Shown here one piece after another: positions 9,857 to 18,084 of a DNA stretch of 64,000 nucleotides. How positions within the stretch are numbered: the first letter of the stretch is position 1; each line of letters begins with the position of its first letter. The notes below the pieces were generated by a model. It was given only the letters and a program-made list of their open reading frames with translations, was not told where the DNA came from and ran no database searches. The stretch comes from Pontibacter aydingkolensis (GTDB lineage Bacteria; Bacteroidota; Bacteroidia; Cytophagales; Hymenobacteraceae): positions 186,001-250,000 of the forward strand of contig NZ_JAHYXK010000004.1 of NCBI RefSeq assembly GCF_019443125.1. Reading direction: 5' to 3'. The position numbers were made by a program, and so were the translations under genes.

Positions 9857-10645
9857 ATGAAGTATAATCCACCCGAACTCAGAACCGTCGACGTGATACG
9901 CTACGTAACTCCGCTGCGCGAAGGCGGTTCGCTGCCCGCTCTTGTAGAGGCCGACGATGAGTTTCTGTATGTGCTTAAATTCAGAGGTGCAGGGCAAGGT
10001 ATAAAAGCTTTGATTGCAGAACTTATCTCCGGCGAGATTGCCCGCTTGCTGGGCTTTAGAGTGCCCGAGATCGTGTTTGTAAACTTAGACGAAGCCTTTG
10101 GCCGCACCGAACCCGACGAAGAGATACAAGACCTGCTACGTGCCAGCGAAGGTCTTAACCTGGCACTGCATTACCTTTCAGGAGCCATTACGTTTGATGC
10201 TTTGGTAAACGACGTGGATGCCCGACTTGCCTCGCAGATAGTATGGCTCGATGGCCTGATCATGAATGTAGACCGTACCTGCCGCAACACCAACATGCTG
10301 ATGTGGAAGAAGGAACTGTGGTTAATTGACCATGGCGCGTCTTTATACTTCCATCATAACTGGGACAATTGGCAAGAGCAGGCCAAACGCCCATTTGCAC
10401 AAATAAAAGACCATGTGCTGCTGCCAAAAGCCACAGCAATGGAAACTGTAAACAAGGAGTCCAAAGCTATACTTACCCCTGAGCGCATTCAGGCAATTGT
10501 GGCTTTAATTCCGGATGAATGGCTGACAGGCGGAGAATCTCCGTTTAGTTCTGCAGAAGAACACCGCCAGGCATACGCCACATTTTTGGATCATAGAATA
10601 GCTAACTCAGAAGTTTTTGTGAAAGGAGCTCAAGATGCAAGATAA
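9857..10645 (+). CDS. HipA-like kinase family protein
   Basis: 262 residues. The sequence matches the short HipA-like kinase family rather than full HipA: ALVEADDEFLYVLKFRGAGQGIKALIAELISGEIARLLG near the start and WLDGLIMNVDRTCRNTNML plus LWLIDHGASL as the catalytic and metal-binding loops (NVDR ... N and DHG). A kinase-like activity is expected but the substrate is unknown. It overlaps the next gene by 11 bp, a pairing with DUF3037 seen in other bacteria. There is no HipB-type antitoxin beside it, so calling it a toxin is not justified. Confidence 0.85.
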   Translation: MKYNPPELRTVDVIRYVTPLREGGSLPALVEADDEFLYVLKFRGAGQGIKALIAELISGEIARLLGFRVPEIVFVNLDEAFGRTEPDEEIQDLLRASEGLNLALHYLSGAITFDALVNDVDARLASQIVWLDGLIMNVDRTCRNTNMLMWKKELWLIDHGASLYFHHNWDNWQEQAKRPFAQIKDHVLLPKATAMETVNKESKAILTPERIQAIVALIPDEWLTGGESPFSSAEEHRQAYATFLDHRIANSEVFVKGAQDAR

Positions 10646-11018
10646 GCACTTGTTTGAGTATGCTGTAATACGCGTAGTACCTCGTGTTGAGCGTGAGGAG
10701 TTTGTGAACGTGGGTGTTATACTTTACTGCCGCAGCCTGGGTTTTCTGCACACCGTTTATGAACTGAACGAAGAACGTCTGCTGGCTTTTTGCAAGGATC
10801 TGGACCTCGAAGAACTCAGGGAAAGGCTTCAGGCTTTTGAGCGCATCTGCAAAGGTCGTTCCGAAGGTGGCCCTATCGGGCAACTATCCATTGCAGAGCG
10901 TTTCCGGTGGCTGACAGCTGCACGCAGCACCGTAGTGCAAACCTCAGCTGTTCACCCTGGCTTGTGCACCGATGCCCCAGATATGCTGAACCATTTGTAC
11001 ACCCAATTGGTGTTGTGA
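10635..11018 (+). CDS. DUF3037 family protein
   Basis: 127 residues, matching DUF3037 (FEYAVIRVVPRVEREEFVNVGVILYCRS ... LGFLHTVYELNEERLLAF). It is a small cytoplasmic protein of unknown role. Its start lies inside the 3' end of the HipA-like gene (11-bp overlap), so the two are translationally coupled and probably work together. Confidence 0.88.
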   Translation: MQDKHLFEYAVIRVVPRVEREEFVNVGVILYCRSLGFLHTVYELNEERLLAFCKDLDLEELRERLQAFERICKGRSEGGPIGQLSIAERFRWLTAARSTVVQTSAVHPGLCTDAPDMLNHLYTQLVL

Positions 11019-11028
11019 CCTCCCCTTC

Positions 11029-11058
11029 CCCCTCCTAAAAACAGGAGGGGAAATTTTT
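11029..11058 (+). terminator. CCCCTCCT hairpin, likely terminator and repeat copy
   Basis: CCCCTCCT (11029-11036), loop AAAAAC, AGGAGGGG (11043-11050), then AAATTTTT. It lies 11 bp after the DUF3037 stop. The same hairpin recurs twice at 24.8-24.9 kb, so it is also a member of a dispersed repeat family. Confidence 0.65.
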
Positions 11059-11225
11059 AATTATCCACTGGCGCCAGCATCCAACTGGTGCCGCCAAGTG
11101 TGTGCGAGTCTCCGGACTCGCTTTTGCAGCAACGTGGTTCAAGCATCACTATAGTTGTTGTTCCGGACTTTCTTGTTCCAAACCTGATCTGAAATTTACT
11201 AACTCGCTTTCTAGCTTATCTAACC

Positions 11226-11331
11226 AAAAGACCTCGCGGTGTCCGGAGGTCCCGCGAGTGTCTAGATTGCATAGGCTCCTGCTCCGTAGCCCCAGACACT
11301 CGCGGGTCGTAAAGACGCCGCGAGGTCTTTT
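11226..11331. repeat. Nested perfect inverted repeat
   Basis: The outer arms are AAAAGACCTCGCGG (11226-11239) and its exact complement (11318-11331). The inner arms are CCCGCGAGTGTCT (11251-11263) and its exact complement (11294-11306). The whole 106 bp can fold into one long bulged hairpin and is far more GC-rich than its surroundings. It codes for nothing recognisable; it resembles REP/MITE-type intergenic elements. Confidence 0.8.
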
Positions 11332-11506
11332 GCATTCTGACAGTATCAGCGTTTTAGTTAGTCCAACTGCCACTCTTCCCTATTTAATCCGATAGCTTAA
11401 AGTATTGGCTTCCTCAAGCTAAGGTTCAAGACAATTGAATTTACTTAATCCAAAAACCATTTGAGCCAAAGTATAGAAAAGGCTAACTTGCATCAAATAT
11501 AAAGTT

Positions 11507-12349
11507 ATGAGCAAAATAGACTGGAAAACCGTTAAGGATTACGAGGATATAACCTATAAAAAAGCAGGCGGCGTTGCACGTATCGCTTTCAACCGACCTA
11601 ACGTGCGCAATGCGTTCAGGCCCAAAACCGTATTCGAACTATTTGATGCCTTTCTGGATGCCCGTGAGGATCACTCGATAGGTGTAGTGTTGCTTTCTGC
11701 GGAAGGCCCCTCCACGAAAGATGGCGTTTACTCTTTCTGCAGCGGCGGCGACCAGAATGCGCGTGGCTTCCAGGGATATGTAGATGAGTCTGGGACCCCG
11801 CGCCTGAACATACTGGAAGTACAGCGCCTGATACGCTTCATGCCGAAGGTAGTGATTGCCGTAGTACCGGGTTGGGCAGTAGGTGGCGGCCACAGTCTAC
11901 ATGTTGTCTGCGACCTGACATTAGCCAGCAAAGAGCACGCAATATTCAAGCAAACCGATGCCGATGTTACCAGCTTTGACGGTGGGTATGGCTCTGCATA
12001 CCTGGCTAAAATGGTAGGCCAGAAACGTGCCCGTGAGATTTTCTTCCTGGGAAGAAACTACTCAGCACAAGAGGCTTACGACATGGGTATGGTAAACGCT
12101 GTTATACCTCACGACGAATTAGAAGATACTGCTTACGAATGGGCTCAGGAGATATTGGCAAAATCTCCGACATCAATCAAAATGCTGAAATTTGCATTTA
12201 ACCTGACCGACGACGGAATGGTTGGCCAACAGGTATTTGCCGGCGAAGCTACCCGCCTTGCCTATATGACCGAAGAAGCAAAAGAAGGCAGAAACGCTTT
12301 CCTGGAGAAACGCAAGCCAGACTTTAAGAATATCCCCTGGATATCTTAA
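11507..12349 (+). CDS. menB: 1,4-dihydroxy-2-naphthoyl-CoA synthase
   Basis: 280 residues of the crotonase fold. MenB closes the second ring of menaquinone by converting o-succinylbenzoyl-CoA to dihydroxynaphthoyl-CoA. Family features are FNRPNVRNAFRPKTV, the oxyanion-hole region CSGGDQNARG, AVVPGWAVGGGHSL, the catalytic region TSFDGGYGSAYLA and the C-terminal AFLEKRKPDF. The DFxxGYGS and SGGDQ signatures separate MenB from other crotonases. Other men genes are not adjacent, so this copy stands alone. Menaquinone as quinone fits a respiring Bacteroidota cell. Confidence 0.95.
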   Translation: MSKIDWKTVKDYEDITYKKAGGVARIAFNRPNVRNAFRPKTVFELFDAFLDAREDHSIGVVLLSAEGPSTKDGVYSFCSGGDQNARGFQGYVDESGTPRLNILEVQRLIRFMPKVVIAVVPGWAVGGGHSLHVVCDLTLASKEHAIFKQTDADVTSFDGGYGSAYLAKMVGQKRAREIFFLGRNYSAQEAYDMGMVNAVIPHDELEDTAYEWAQEILAKSPTSIKMLKFAFNLTDDGMVGQQVFAGEATRLAYMTEEAKEGRNAFLEKRKPDFKNIPWIS

Positions 12350-12373
12350 CTCAAGAATAAAGTATAAGCAGAG

Positions 12374-12407
12374 GCCTGTTGCAGTAATGTGGCAGGCTTT
12401 TGTTTTT
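12374..12407 (+). terminator. Terminator after menB
   Basis: GCCTG (12374-12378) and CAGGC (12393-12397) form a short stem followed by a T-rich run (12398-12407). Confidence 0.6.
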
Positions 12408-12436
12408 TGATTTATTGGCTGCAGGGTGTGGAATCT

Positions 12437-12628
12437 AACCACCCCTGCCCCTCCTTGTCTGAGGCGGGGAGCCTGCTATTACTTTATTAAATGTTGCTAA
12501 AGCTTAACCTCCCTTCTACTAAGATCCTTAACAGGATGACAAAAAAGAGAAAGTTGCTACTACTGTGATGGCAGAAGAAACAGTAAGTAAAATTCCCCGC
12601 CTTAGACAAGGAGGGGTTAGGGGTGGTT
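12437..12628. repeat. Pair of inverted GC-rich repeat units
   Basis: The left arm 12437-12470 and right arm 12594-12628 are inverted copies differing by one substitution and one indel; each contains CCCCTCCTTGTCT or its complement. They enclose 123 bp of non-coding DNA between menB and the convergent methyltransferase gene. The same layout (two inverted units around a short AT-rich core) is seen at 24.8 kb. Confidence 0.75.
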
Positions 12629-12644
12629 GTGGACCCTGTTGAGG

Positions 12645-13823
12645 CTACTCCTCTCCCCCACTCCTGCGTGAACCTCGGTACAATTCATACTTTAGCAGGC
12701 GGCAATCTATTGGGCCATTGTAAAGCGGGGTACGGCGTGAGGTACGCAGTCCTATACTTTTGGCTGCTTCCAGGTTACCAGTAAATACAAAGGCATCAAA
12801 GCCCTGGTAGTTATTCTTTAAGGTGTCGCCAATGTTTTTGTATAGCAGGTTGATGTCATCGGACTGAATGCGCTCGTTGTAAGGCGGGTTCATTACCAAA
12901 ACGCCCTGCTCTGCTGGAGCATTTGTCTCAAAAAAGTTAGCTTCCTCTATTTTGATAACGTCCTGCAGGCCGGCATTTGCAATGTTGGTTCGTGCAGCCT
13001 CAATGTAATCAGGGTCTATGTCGTAACCGATGATCTCGGCCTGTGGCGTTTTTCTTTCTTTGGCTTCAGCGGTATTCCAGACCATTTCAAACAGCTGTTC
13101 GTTGTAGTCTTTCCAGTTCTCAAACCCAAACGGGTCGCGGCGGAACAGGCCGGGTGCCATGTTCTGGGCCATCATGGCTGCCTCTATCAAAAAAGTACCC
13201 GATCCACACATGGGGTCTATAAAGGTAGATTTTTTATCCCAGCCAGAAAGCGCGACAATTCCCGCAGCCAACACCTCATTTAGCGGCGCAACGTTGGTTT
13301 GCAAACGATAACCGCGGCGGTGCAGCGAGTCACCCGACGAATCCAGCGACAAAGTAACCATGTTCTCATGCATGTGCAGGTTAATCCTGAAGTCTGGCCT
13401 GATCCTGTCTACGGAAGGCCGTTCGCCAGTTTTCTTACGGAACTGGTCTACAATGGCATCTTTGGTAAGCTGGGCCACAAACAGCGAGTGCTCAAAGGTA
13501 GAGTGACTTACAACGGCATCAATGGCAAAGGTTTGTTCCAGGTCGAAAATATCGGCCCAGTTTATTTTTTGCACCTGCTCGTACAGGTCTTTCTCATCAC
13601 GGGCCTTAAAGTTTTTAATAGGCTTAAGTATACGGATGGCGGTGCGGCACCACAGATTAGCCTCGTACAACTGACGCAGATTACCTGAGCAGCTCACAGC
13701 ACGGTTGCCAACTTTAATATACTCCATATCCAGGTCGCGGAGCTCTGCTGCTAATACCTCTTCTAAACCAGACAGGGTGGTTGCAATAATGTTAAAGTTT
13801 TCGTTGTGTTTCTGCTTAGCCAT
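12645..13823 (-). CDS. THUMP-domain class I RNA methyltransferase (RlmL N-terminal type)
   Basis: 392 residues. An N-terminal ferredoxin-like and THUMP RNA-binding region (about 10-160) precedes a Rossmann methyltransferase with the SAM motif FIDPMCGSGTFLIEAA and the catalytic NPPY motif (VLVMNPPYNERI). The NPPY motif indicates N2-guanine methylation, and the family corresponds to the G2445-modifying half of E. coli RlmL. The target in this organism is inferred to be 23S rRNA. It starts from an ATG at 13823 and is probably monocistronic. Confidence 0.88.
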   Translation of the reverse strand: MAKQKHNENFNIIATTLSGLEEVLAAELRDLDMEYIKVGNRAVSCSGNLRQLYEANLWCRTAIRILKPIKNFKARDEKDLYEQVQKINWADIFDLEQTFAIDAVVSHSTFEHSLFVAQLTKDAIVDQFRKKTGERPSVDRIRPDFRINLHMHENMVTLSLDSSGDSLHRRGYRLQTNVAPLNEVLAAGIVALSGWDKKSTFIDPMCGSGTFLIEAAMMAQNMAPGLFRRDPFGFENWKDYNEQLFEMVWNTAEAKERKTPQAEIIGYDIDPDYIEAARTNIANAGLQDVIKIEEANFFETNAPAEQGVLVMNPPYNERIQSDDINLLYKNIGDTLKNNYQGFDAFVFTGNLEAAKSIGLRTSRRTPLYNGPIDCRLLKYELYRGSRRSGGEE

Positions 13824-13845
13824 ACCATTTACTAAATTCTGAATG

Positions 13846-13853
13846 CAAAAATA
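13846..13853 (-). promoter_or_regulatory. -7 box for the RNA methyltransferase
   Basis: Minus-strand TATTTTTG fits TAnnTTTG exactly, about 22 bp upstream of the start codon. No clear -33 TTG is seen. Confidence 0.4.
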
Positions 13854-14067
13854 GCTTAAAGGAATTACGAATCACGAATTATGAGTTAGAATTTAGGAAT
13901 ACGAGGTTTTAAAGCATTCTAAGCACAAGCTGCTTTTTTAAAGATTTGTAATTACTGATTAGTAATTCGTAATTTATATTTCCTTTTCTTAATTTACGCT
14001 TTTTAATGCAGGCTTTTATACTTAAACCGGCAAGGTCTGGCAACTATCACCCTTTTAAATACCCAAC

Positions 14068-15828
14068 ATGCATCTCGACGTAATCGACTGGATTGTAATG
14101 GCCGTTTTCGGCATCCTGATTTTAGGCATTGGTATAAGTTATACTGGTAAGGCAAGCGGCAGTTTGGCCAACTACTTTCTGGGAGGCCGGAATCTGACCT
14201 GGTGGGTTGCAGGCACCTCTATGGTGGCTACTACGTTTGCCGCCGACACCCCGCTTGCTGTTACCGAACTGGTTGCCCAGAGCGGTATATCCGGTAACTG
14301 GCTCTGGTGGAACATGTTGTTGGGCGGTTTGCTAACCACTTTCTTCTTTGCCAAGCTATGGCGCCGTGCCGGTATCATCACCGATCTGGAGTTTATCGAA
14401 ATGCGTTATTCCGGCAAGCCAGCCTCTTTTCTACGTGGTTTCAGGGCAATTTACCTCGGCATTTTTATGAACAGTTTGATCATTGGCTGGGTAAACGTGG
14501 CCCTGATGTCCATAATCGAAGTATTCTTTGAAGTGCCGAAGTCGGAGCAGCTGTTTTATGTAGCTATTGCCATGCTGGTTGTGGTTACCTATTCTTCGCT
14601 TTCCGGATTACTGGGCGTTGCGATTACCGACGTGGTGCAGTTTGTGATTGCCATGACAGGCTGTATCATACTGGCCATACTGGTTGTAAACTCAGAACAG
14701 ATAGGAGGCATTTCTGGATTGAAAACAAAACTGCCAAGCTGGTCTCTGGACTATTTTCCAAGTATAAGCTCCGGAGAGGCAACAGCTTCGGGAGTGGCTA
14801 AATCGCTTACGCTTTCGCTGGGAGCTTTTCTGGCGTTTACTACAGTGCAGTGGTGGGCCAGCTGGTATCCGGGTAACGAGCCTGGCGGCGGCGGTTATAT
14901 TGCCCAACGCATGATGAGTACCAAAAACGAGAAACATGCCCTGTATGCTACGCTTTTCTTCCAGATAGGCCATTACTGCATTCGTCCGTGGCCGTGGATC
15001 ATTGTGGCGCTTTGCGCGGTTGTTTTATATCCTGATCTTTCTGCTGCCGACAAAAAATTAGGCTATGTAATGGCCATGAAAGACTTCCTTCCAGCTGGCC
15101 TCAAAGGTTTGCTGCTGGTGGCTTTTTTCGCCGCTTACATGAGTACAGTATCAACACAACTTAACTGGGGTGCCAGTTACATTATCAACGACTTTTATGG
15201 CCGCTTCATCAACAAAGAGGCAAACCAGAAGCAGTTGGTAATGGCTTCGCGTATTACAACTGTCTTGCTTATGATCGTTTCACTGGCTGTAACTACCCAA
15301 ATCACTTCTATTTCAGCAGTTTGGGTATTTATTATGGAGGCCGGTGCTGGTTTGGGTTTGGTACTTATACTTAGATGGTACTGGTGGCGCATTAACGCCT
15401 GGAGCGAGATTGTGGCTACCATTGCGCCGTTTATCGGGTATGGCGTGGCACGTTACGTAATGGGTTGGGAGTTCCCAAACAGCTTCTTCCTTACGGTTGG
15501 CTTTACGACAGTAGCCTGGATCGTAGCAACCTACATCACCCGCCCTACGCCGATGGCAAAACTGCATGCGTTTTACGAGAAGATCCAGCCAGACGGCGCC
15601 TGGGCACCAGTACGTAAGTCACTGGATTTGCCAAAACCTAAAACAAAGGTGTTTCACCTGCTTATTGGCTGGATTTCGGCAGCAGTGATGGTATACTCTA
15701 CCCTGTTCCTTATCGGCGACCTGATCTTCCAGAACTATACCCGTTTTGCCATGTGGCTTGTTTTTGCTTTAGTGGCTGGTTTCACAATGGTTTATACTTC
15801 CAAACGCATCAACTTTTTCCAGGACTGA
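14068..15828 (+). CDS. Sodium/solute symporter family protein
   Basis: 586 residues with about 13-14 hydrophobic segments, typical of the SSS (SLC5-like) family. The N-terminus shows the conserved GKASGSLANYFLGGRNLTWWVAGTSMVATTFAADTPLAV, and later GLLGVAITDVVQFVIAMTG and GLKGLLLVAFFAAYMSTVSTQLNWGASY, which line the Na+ site and the core bundle. It should use a sodium gradient to import a small solute across the inner membrane. The substrate cannot be read from sequence. There is no operon partner. Confidence 0.9.
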   Translation: MHLDVIDWIVMAVFGILILGIGISYTGKASGSLANYFLGGRNLTWWVAGTSMVATTFAADTPLAVTELVAQSGISGNWLWWNMLLGGLLTTFFFAKLWRRAGIITDLEFIEMRYSGKPASFLRGFRAIYLGIFMNSLIIGWVNVALMSIIEVFFEVPKSEQLFYVAIAMLVVVTYSSLSGLLGVAITDVVQFVIAMTGCIILAILVVNSEQIGGISGLKTKLPSWSLDYFPSISSGEATASGVAKSLTLSLGAFLAFTTVQWWASWYPGNEPGGGGYIAQRMMSTKNEKHALYATLFFQIGHYCIRPWPWIIVALCAVVLYPDLSAADKKLGYVMAMKDFLPAGLKGLLLVAFFAAYMSTVSTQLNWGASYIINDFYGRFINKEANQKQLVMASRITTVLLMIVSLAVTTQITSISAVWVFIMEAGAGLGLVLILRWYWWRINAWSEIVATIAPFIGYGVARYVMGWEFPNSFFLTVGFTTVAWIVATYITRPTPMAKLHAFYEKIQPDGAWAPVRKSLDLPKPKTKVFHLLIGWISAAVMVYSTLFLIGDLIFQNYTRFAMWLVFALVAGFTMVYTSKRINFFQD

Positions 15829-15845
15829 TTTTTGAGGTAGAAAGG

Positions 15846-15974
15846 TAGACCACAGATTAAAGGGATTTGATTGATTTTATAGATTTTAAATTCTGCCGCA
15901 GAATTAGCAATAGCGTAATTTGAGGCAGTGCTGAATCATACTTAATCAGTTTAATCCCTTTAATCTGTGGTCTA
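15846..15974. repeat. Perfect 22-bp inverted repeat upstream of murB
   Basis: The left arm 15846-15867 (starting TAGACCACAGATTAAAGG) and right arm 15953-15974 are exact complements, with further partial pairing inward (GATTGATT against AATCAG). A small central palindrome, TTCTGC c GCAGAA, lies at 15891-15903. The unit fills the gap after the symporter gene and may act as its terminator, but it looks like a dispersed intergenic element. Confidence 0.75.
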
Positions 15975-15993
15975 ACTATTTAACTCAATTCAT

Positions 15994-16001
15994 TACCTTT
16001 G
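15994..16001 (+). promoter_or_regulatory. -7 box for murB
   Basis: TACCTTTG matches TAnnTTTG exactly, 18 bp before the ATG at 16020. Because the box includes the upstream in-frame TTG (15999), that TTG is unlikely to be the start codon. Confidence 0.5.
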
Positions 16002-16019
16002 CTAGTAAAATTACCGCTT

Positions 16020-17036
16020 ATGAAACTGCAGTCCGATTATTCTCTTAAGGCTTATAATACCTTTGGCATTGATATAAAGGCAAAACTTTTTGTGCAGTTT
16101 AGCACTGTGCAGGAATTGCAGGAGGTGTTACAGATGCCGGAGCTACAGCAGGAAGAGAAGCTGGTATTGGGCGGTGGCAGCAATGTGCTCTTCACCAAAG
16201 ACTTCGATGGCGTGGTAATGCGCAATGAGATAAAAGGCATTGAGGTGCTGCGCCATGACAATGAGCATGTTTATGTGAAGGCCGGCAGTGGCGAAGTATG
16301 GCACGACTTTGTACTTTATACTTTAGAGCATAACCTGGGTGGCCTGGAGAACCTATCGCTTATACCTGGTTCGGTGGGTGCTGCCCCACTGCAAAACATC
16401 GGAGCTTATGGGGTAGAGTTAAAAGATGTATTTCATGAACTGGAAGCTGTAGAACTGGCAACCGGCGAAATCCATACTTTTGACAATGACACCTGCCAGT
16501 TTGGCTACCGCGAAAGCGTATTTAAGAATAAACTAAAGGGCAGGTATGTTGTAACAGCCGTTACCTTTAAACTAAACAAAGAGCACAGGCTAAATACAAG
16601 TTACGGAGCCATCCAAACCACGCTGCAGGAGATGCAGGTGCAGCAGCCAACAATACAAGATATAAGCGCAGCCGTTTGCCATATCCGCAGTACCAAATTG
16701 CCCAACCCAAAAGAGATAGGCAATGCCGGCAGCTTTTTTAAAAACCCGGAGATCCCGCTAAAGCAATTCGAAAACCTGAAGGCACAGTTCCCCGGCATCC
16801 CTTCTTACCCGGTATCTGACACCACTGTTAAAGTACCGGCTGGCTGGCTGATTGAGCAATGCGGCTGGAAAGGCAAAGTAATTGACAACTACGGCGTACA
16901 CAAAAACCAGGCGCTGGTACTTGTAAACTATGGCGGTGCCAAAGGCGAACAGGTACGTCAACTGGCCTTCGATATCATTGATTCTGTAGAAGATAAATTC
17001 GGTATCAGGTTGCACCCCGAAGTAAACATCCTATAA
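16020..17036 (+). CDS. murB: UDP-N-acetylenolpyruvoylglucosamine reductase
   Basis: 338 residues from the ATG at 16020 (an in-frame TTG at 15999 overlaps the promoter box and is not used). This flavoenzyme reduces the MurA product to UDP-MurNAc using NADPH. The FAD-binding region reads LVLGGGSNVLF, and LSLIPGSVGAAPLQNIGAYGVEL is the typical phosphate-binding loop. The catalytic Ser lies in GNAGSFFKNPEI and the final conserved Glu in LHPEVNIL. The type I MurB length and the YRES motif (FGYRESVF) are present. It acts in the cytoplasm in the same pathway as murA. Confidence 0.97.
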   Translation: MKLQSDYSLKAYNTFGIDIKAKLFVQFSTVQELQEVLQMPELQQEEKLVLGGGSNVLFTKDFDGVVMRNEIKGIEVLRHDNEHVYVKAGSGEVWHDFVLYTLEHNLGGLENLSLIPGSVGAAPLQNIGAYGVELKDVFHELEAVELATGEIHTFDNDTCQFGYRESVFKNKLKGRYVVTAVTFKLNKEHRLNTSYGAIQTTLQEMQVQQPTIQDISAAVCHIRSTKLPNPKEIGNAGSFFKNPEIPLKQFENLKAQFPGIPSYPVSDTTVKVPAGWLIEQCGWKGKVIDNYGVHKNQALVLVNYGGAKGEQVRQLAFDIIDSVEDKFGIRLHPEVNIL

Positions 17037-17124
17037 TTTAAAATAAAGTATAAAAATTAGCTTATATAGCCTAAACCTTATCTGCATAGCTACGATATAA
17101 AAGGATATTTAATCTTTTGCAGCT

Positions 17125-17562
17125 ATGATAAGAAAAGAACTATACACTTTATTTTTTGCCCTCCTAACACTTACCTTTTTTGCCGGATGCGGCAAAGACG
17201 ATGATCCGGGGCCTGTAACTAAAACCGATTTACTGGTGGCCAATGAGTGGAAAGGCGACCAGGTACAGGTAAATGGCATCGATGTTTCGAACAGGCCAGA
17301 AGTAACCGGGCAGATCGGCCAGATAAAGACCGTACGCCTTAAGTTTGAGAAAGACGGGACTTACAATGCACGGTTTACTACCAGCATGGGCGAACAGACA
17401 CAGTCTGGTAACTGGAGCTTTAACGAAGACGAGACAAAAATGACCTTTGAGCTTTACGGTGAGGTTGACATTAAAACACTTACAGAGAATAACCTGGACA
17501 TGACATCAAAGATTCCGTTTCAGGGAGTGCAGTTTAACGCCGAAGTTATGTTTGTGAAGTAA
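17125..17562 (+). CDS. Lipocalin-like lipoprotein, copy 1
   Basis: 145 residues with a lipoprotein signal (LYTLFFALLTLTFFAGC). The mature part is a small beta-strand protein (NEWKGDQVQVNGIDV ... LKFEKDGTYNARF ... GNWSFNEDETKMTFEL) typical of Bacteroidota lipocalin-like lipoproteins of unknown ligand. The gene just downstream encodes a diverged paralog with the same WKG, FEKxG and W-F-N-E pattern, so the pair arose by tandem duplication. Confidence 0.75.
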   Translation: MIRKELYTLFFALLTLTFFAGCGKDDDPGPVTKTDLLVANEWKGDQVQVNGIDVSNRPEVTGQIGQIKTVRLKFEKDGTYNARFTTSMGEQTQSGNWSFNEDETKMTFELYGEVDIKTLTENNLDMTSKIPFQGVQFNAEVMFVK

Positions 17563-17596
17563 GCACTTACATTTAAATCATTTTAAGTATAGTATT

Positions 17597-18031
17597 ATGC
17601 CTAAATCCAGACTACTTCCGTTACTGCTTCTCTTGCTAACCGTAGCTTTTACCAGTTGCGACAAAGACAAAGACGAAGATCCGGCTCCAACAAATACCGA
17701 CTTCCTTACTGCGGGTACCTGGAAAGGCTTCGGCATTTATTATGCAGGCCAAAACCTTACAAATGAATTTGCAGAGGATGGGTATGATATGACAAAGTAT
17801 AGCCTCAGGTTTGAGAAGAATGGTAATTTTACGGAGACTTACGACGGCTCCTCTTCACCCGGGAAATGGGAGTTTGCGAATAATGAAAAAACTATACTTC
17901 TTAATAAAGGCACATCTGATGAGTTTCCACTTACCGTTAATAAGCTGGATGCACAAGAGTTATATATTGAGTACACCATTGAATTTGACGGAGATGAGTA
18001 TATACTTGAGGAAAGGTTTAAACTTAACTAA
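17597..18031 (+). CDS. Lipocalin-like lipoprotein, copy 2
   Basis: 144 residues. The signal peptide ends in lipobox FTSC at about residue 21, followed by an acidic DKDKDEDP spacer. The core (GTWKGFGIYYAGQ ... LRFEKNGNFTETY ... GKWEFANNEKTILLN) aligns with the preceding gene, 34 bp upstream. They are probably co-transcribed and end at the shared terminator with mutS2. The function is unknown; outer-membrane or periplasmic anchoring is expected. Confidence 0.75.
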   Translation: MPKSRLLPLLLLLLTVAFTSCDKDKDEDPAPTNTDFLTAGTWKGFGIYYAGQNLTNEFAEDGYDMTKYSLRFEKNGNFTETYDGSSSPGKWEFANNEKTILLNKGTSDEFPLTVNKLDAQELYIEYTIEFDGDEYILEERFKLN

Positions 18032-18036
18032 AACAG

Positions 18037-18070
18037 AAAAGGCTCCTTGATCAGGAGCCCTTTCTCTTTT
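18037..18070. terminator. Bidirectional terminator between lipoprotein and mutS2 genes
   Basis: GGCTCCT (18041-18047), loop TGATC, AGGAGCC (18053-18059), with A-rich sequence on the left and T-rich on the right, so it can serve both convergent genes. Confidence 0.8.
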
Positions 18071-18084
18071 TATAGCGTTATACT

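Larger units (their letters stand above)
11019..11506. other. 488-bp non-coding gap between DUF3037 gene and menB
   Basis: No credible gene was found here. It holds the hairpin at 11029-11058, a long nested inverted repeat at 11226-11331 and AT-rich sequence just upstream of menB. Short open frames on both strands across the inverted repeat show no family resemblance. Confidence 0.7.

Noticed and set aside
9857..11018. Toxin-antitoxin module from the HipA-like gene
   Set aside because: The protein belongs to the short HipA-like kinase group paired with DUF3037, and no HipB-like antitoxin is present.
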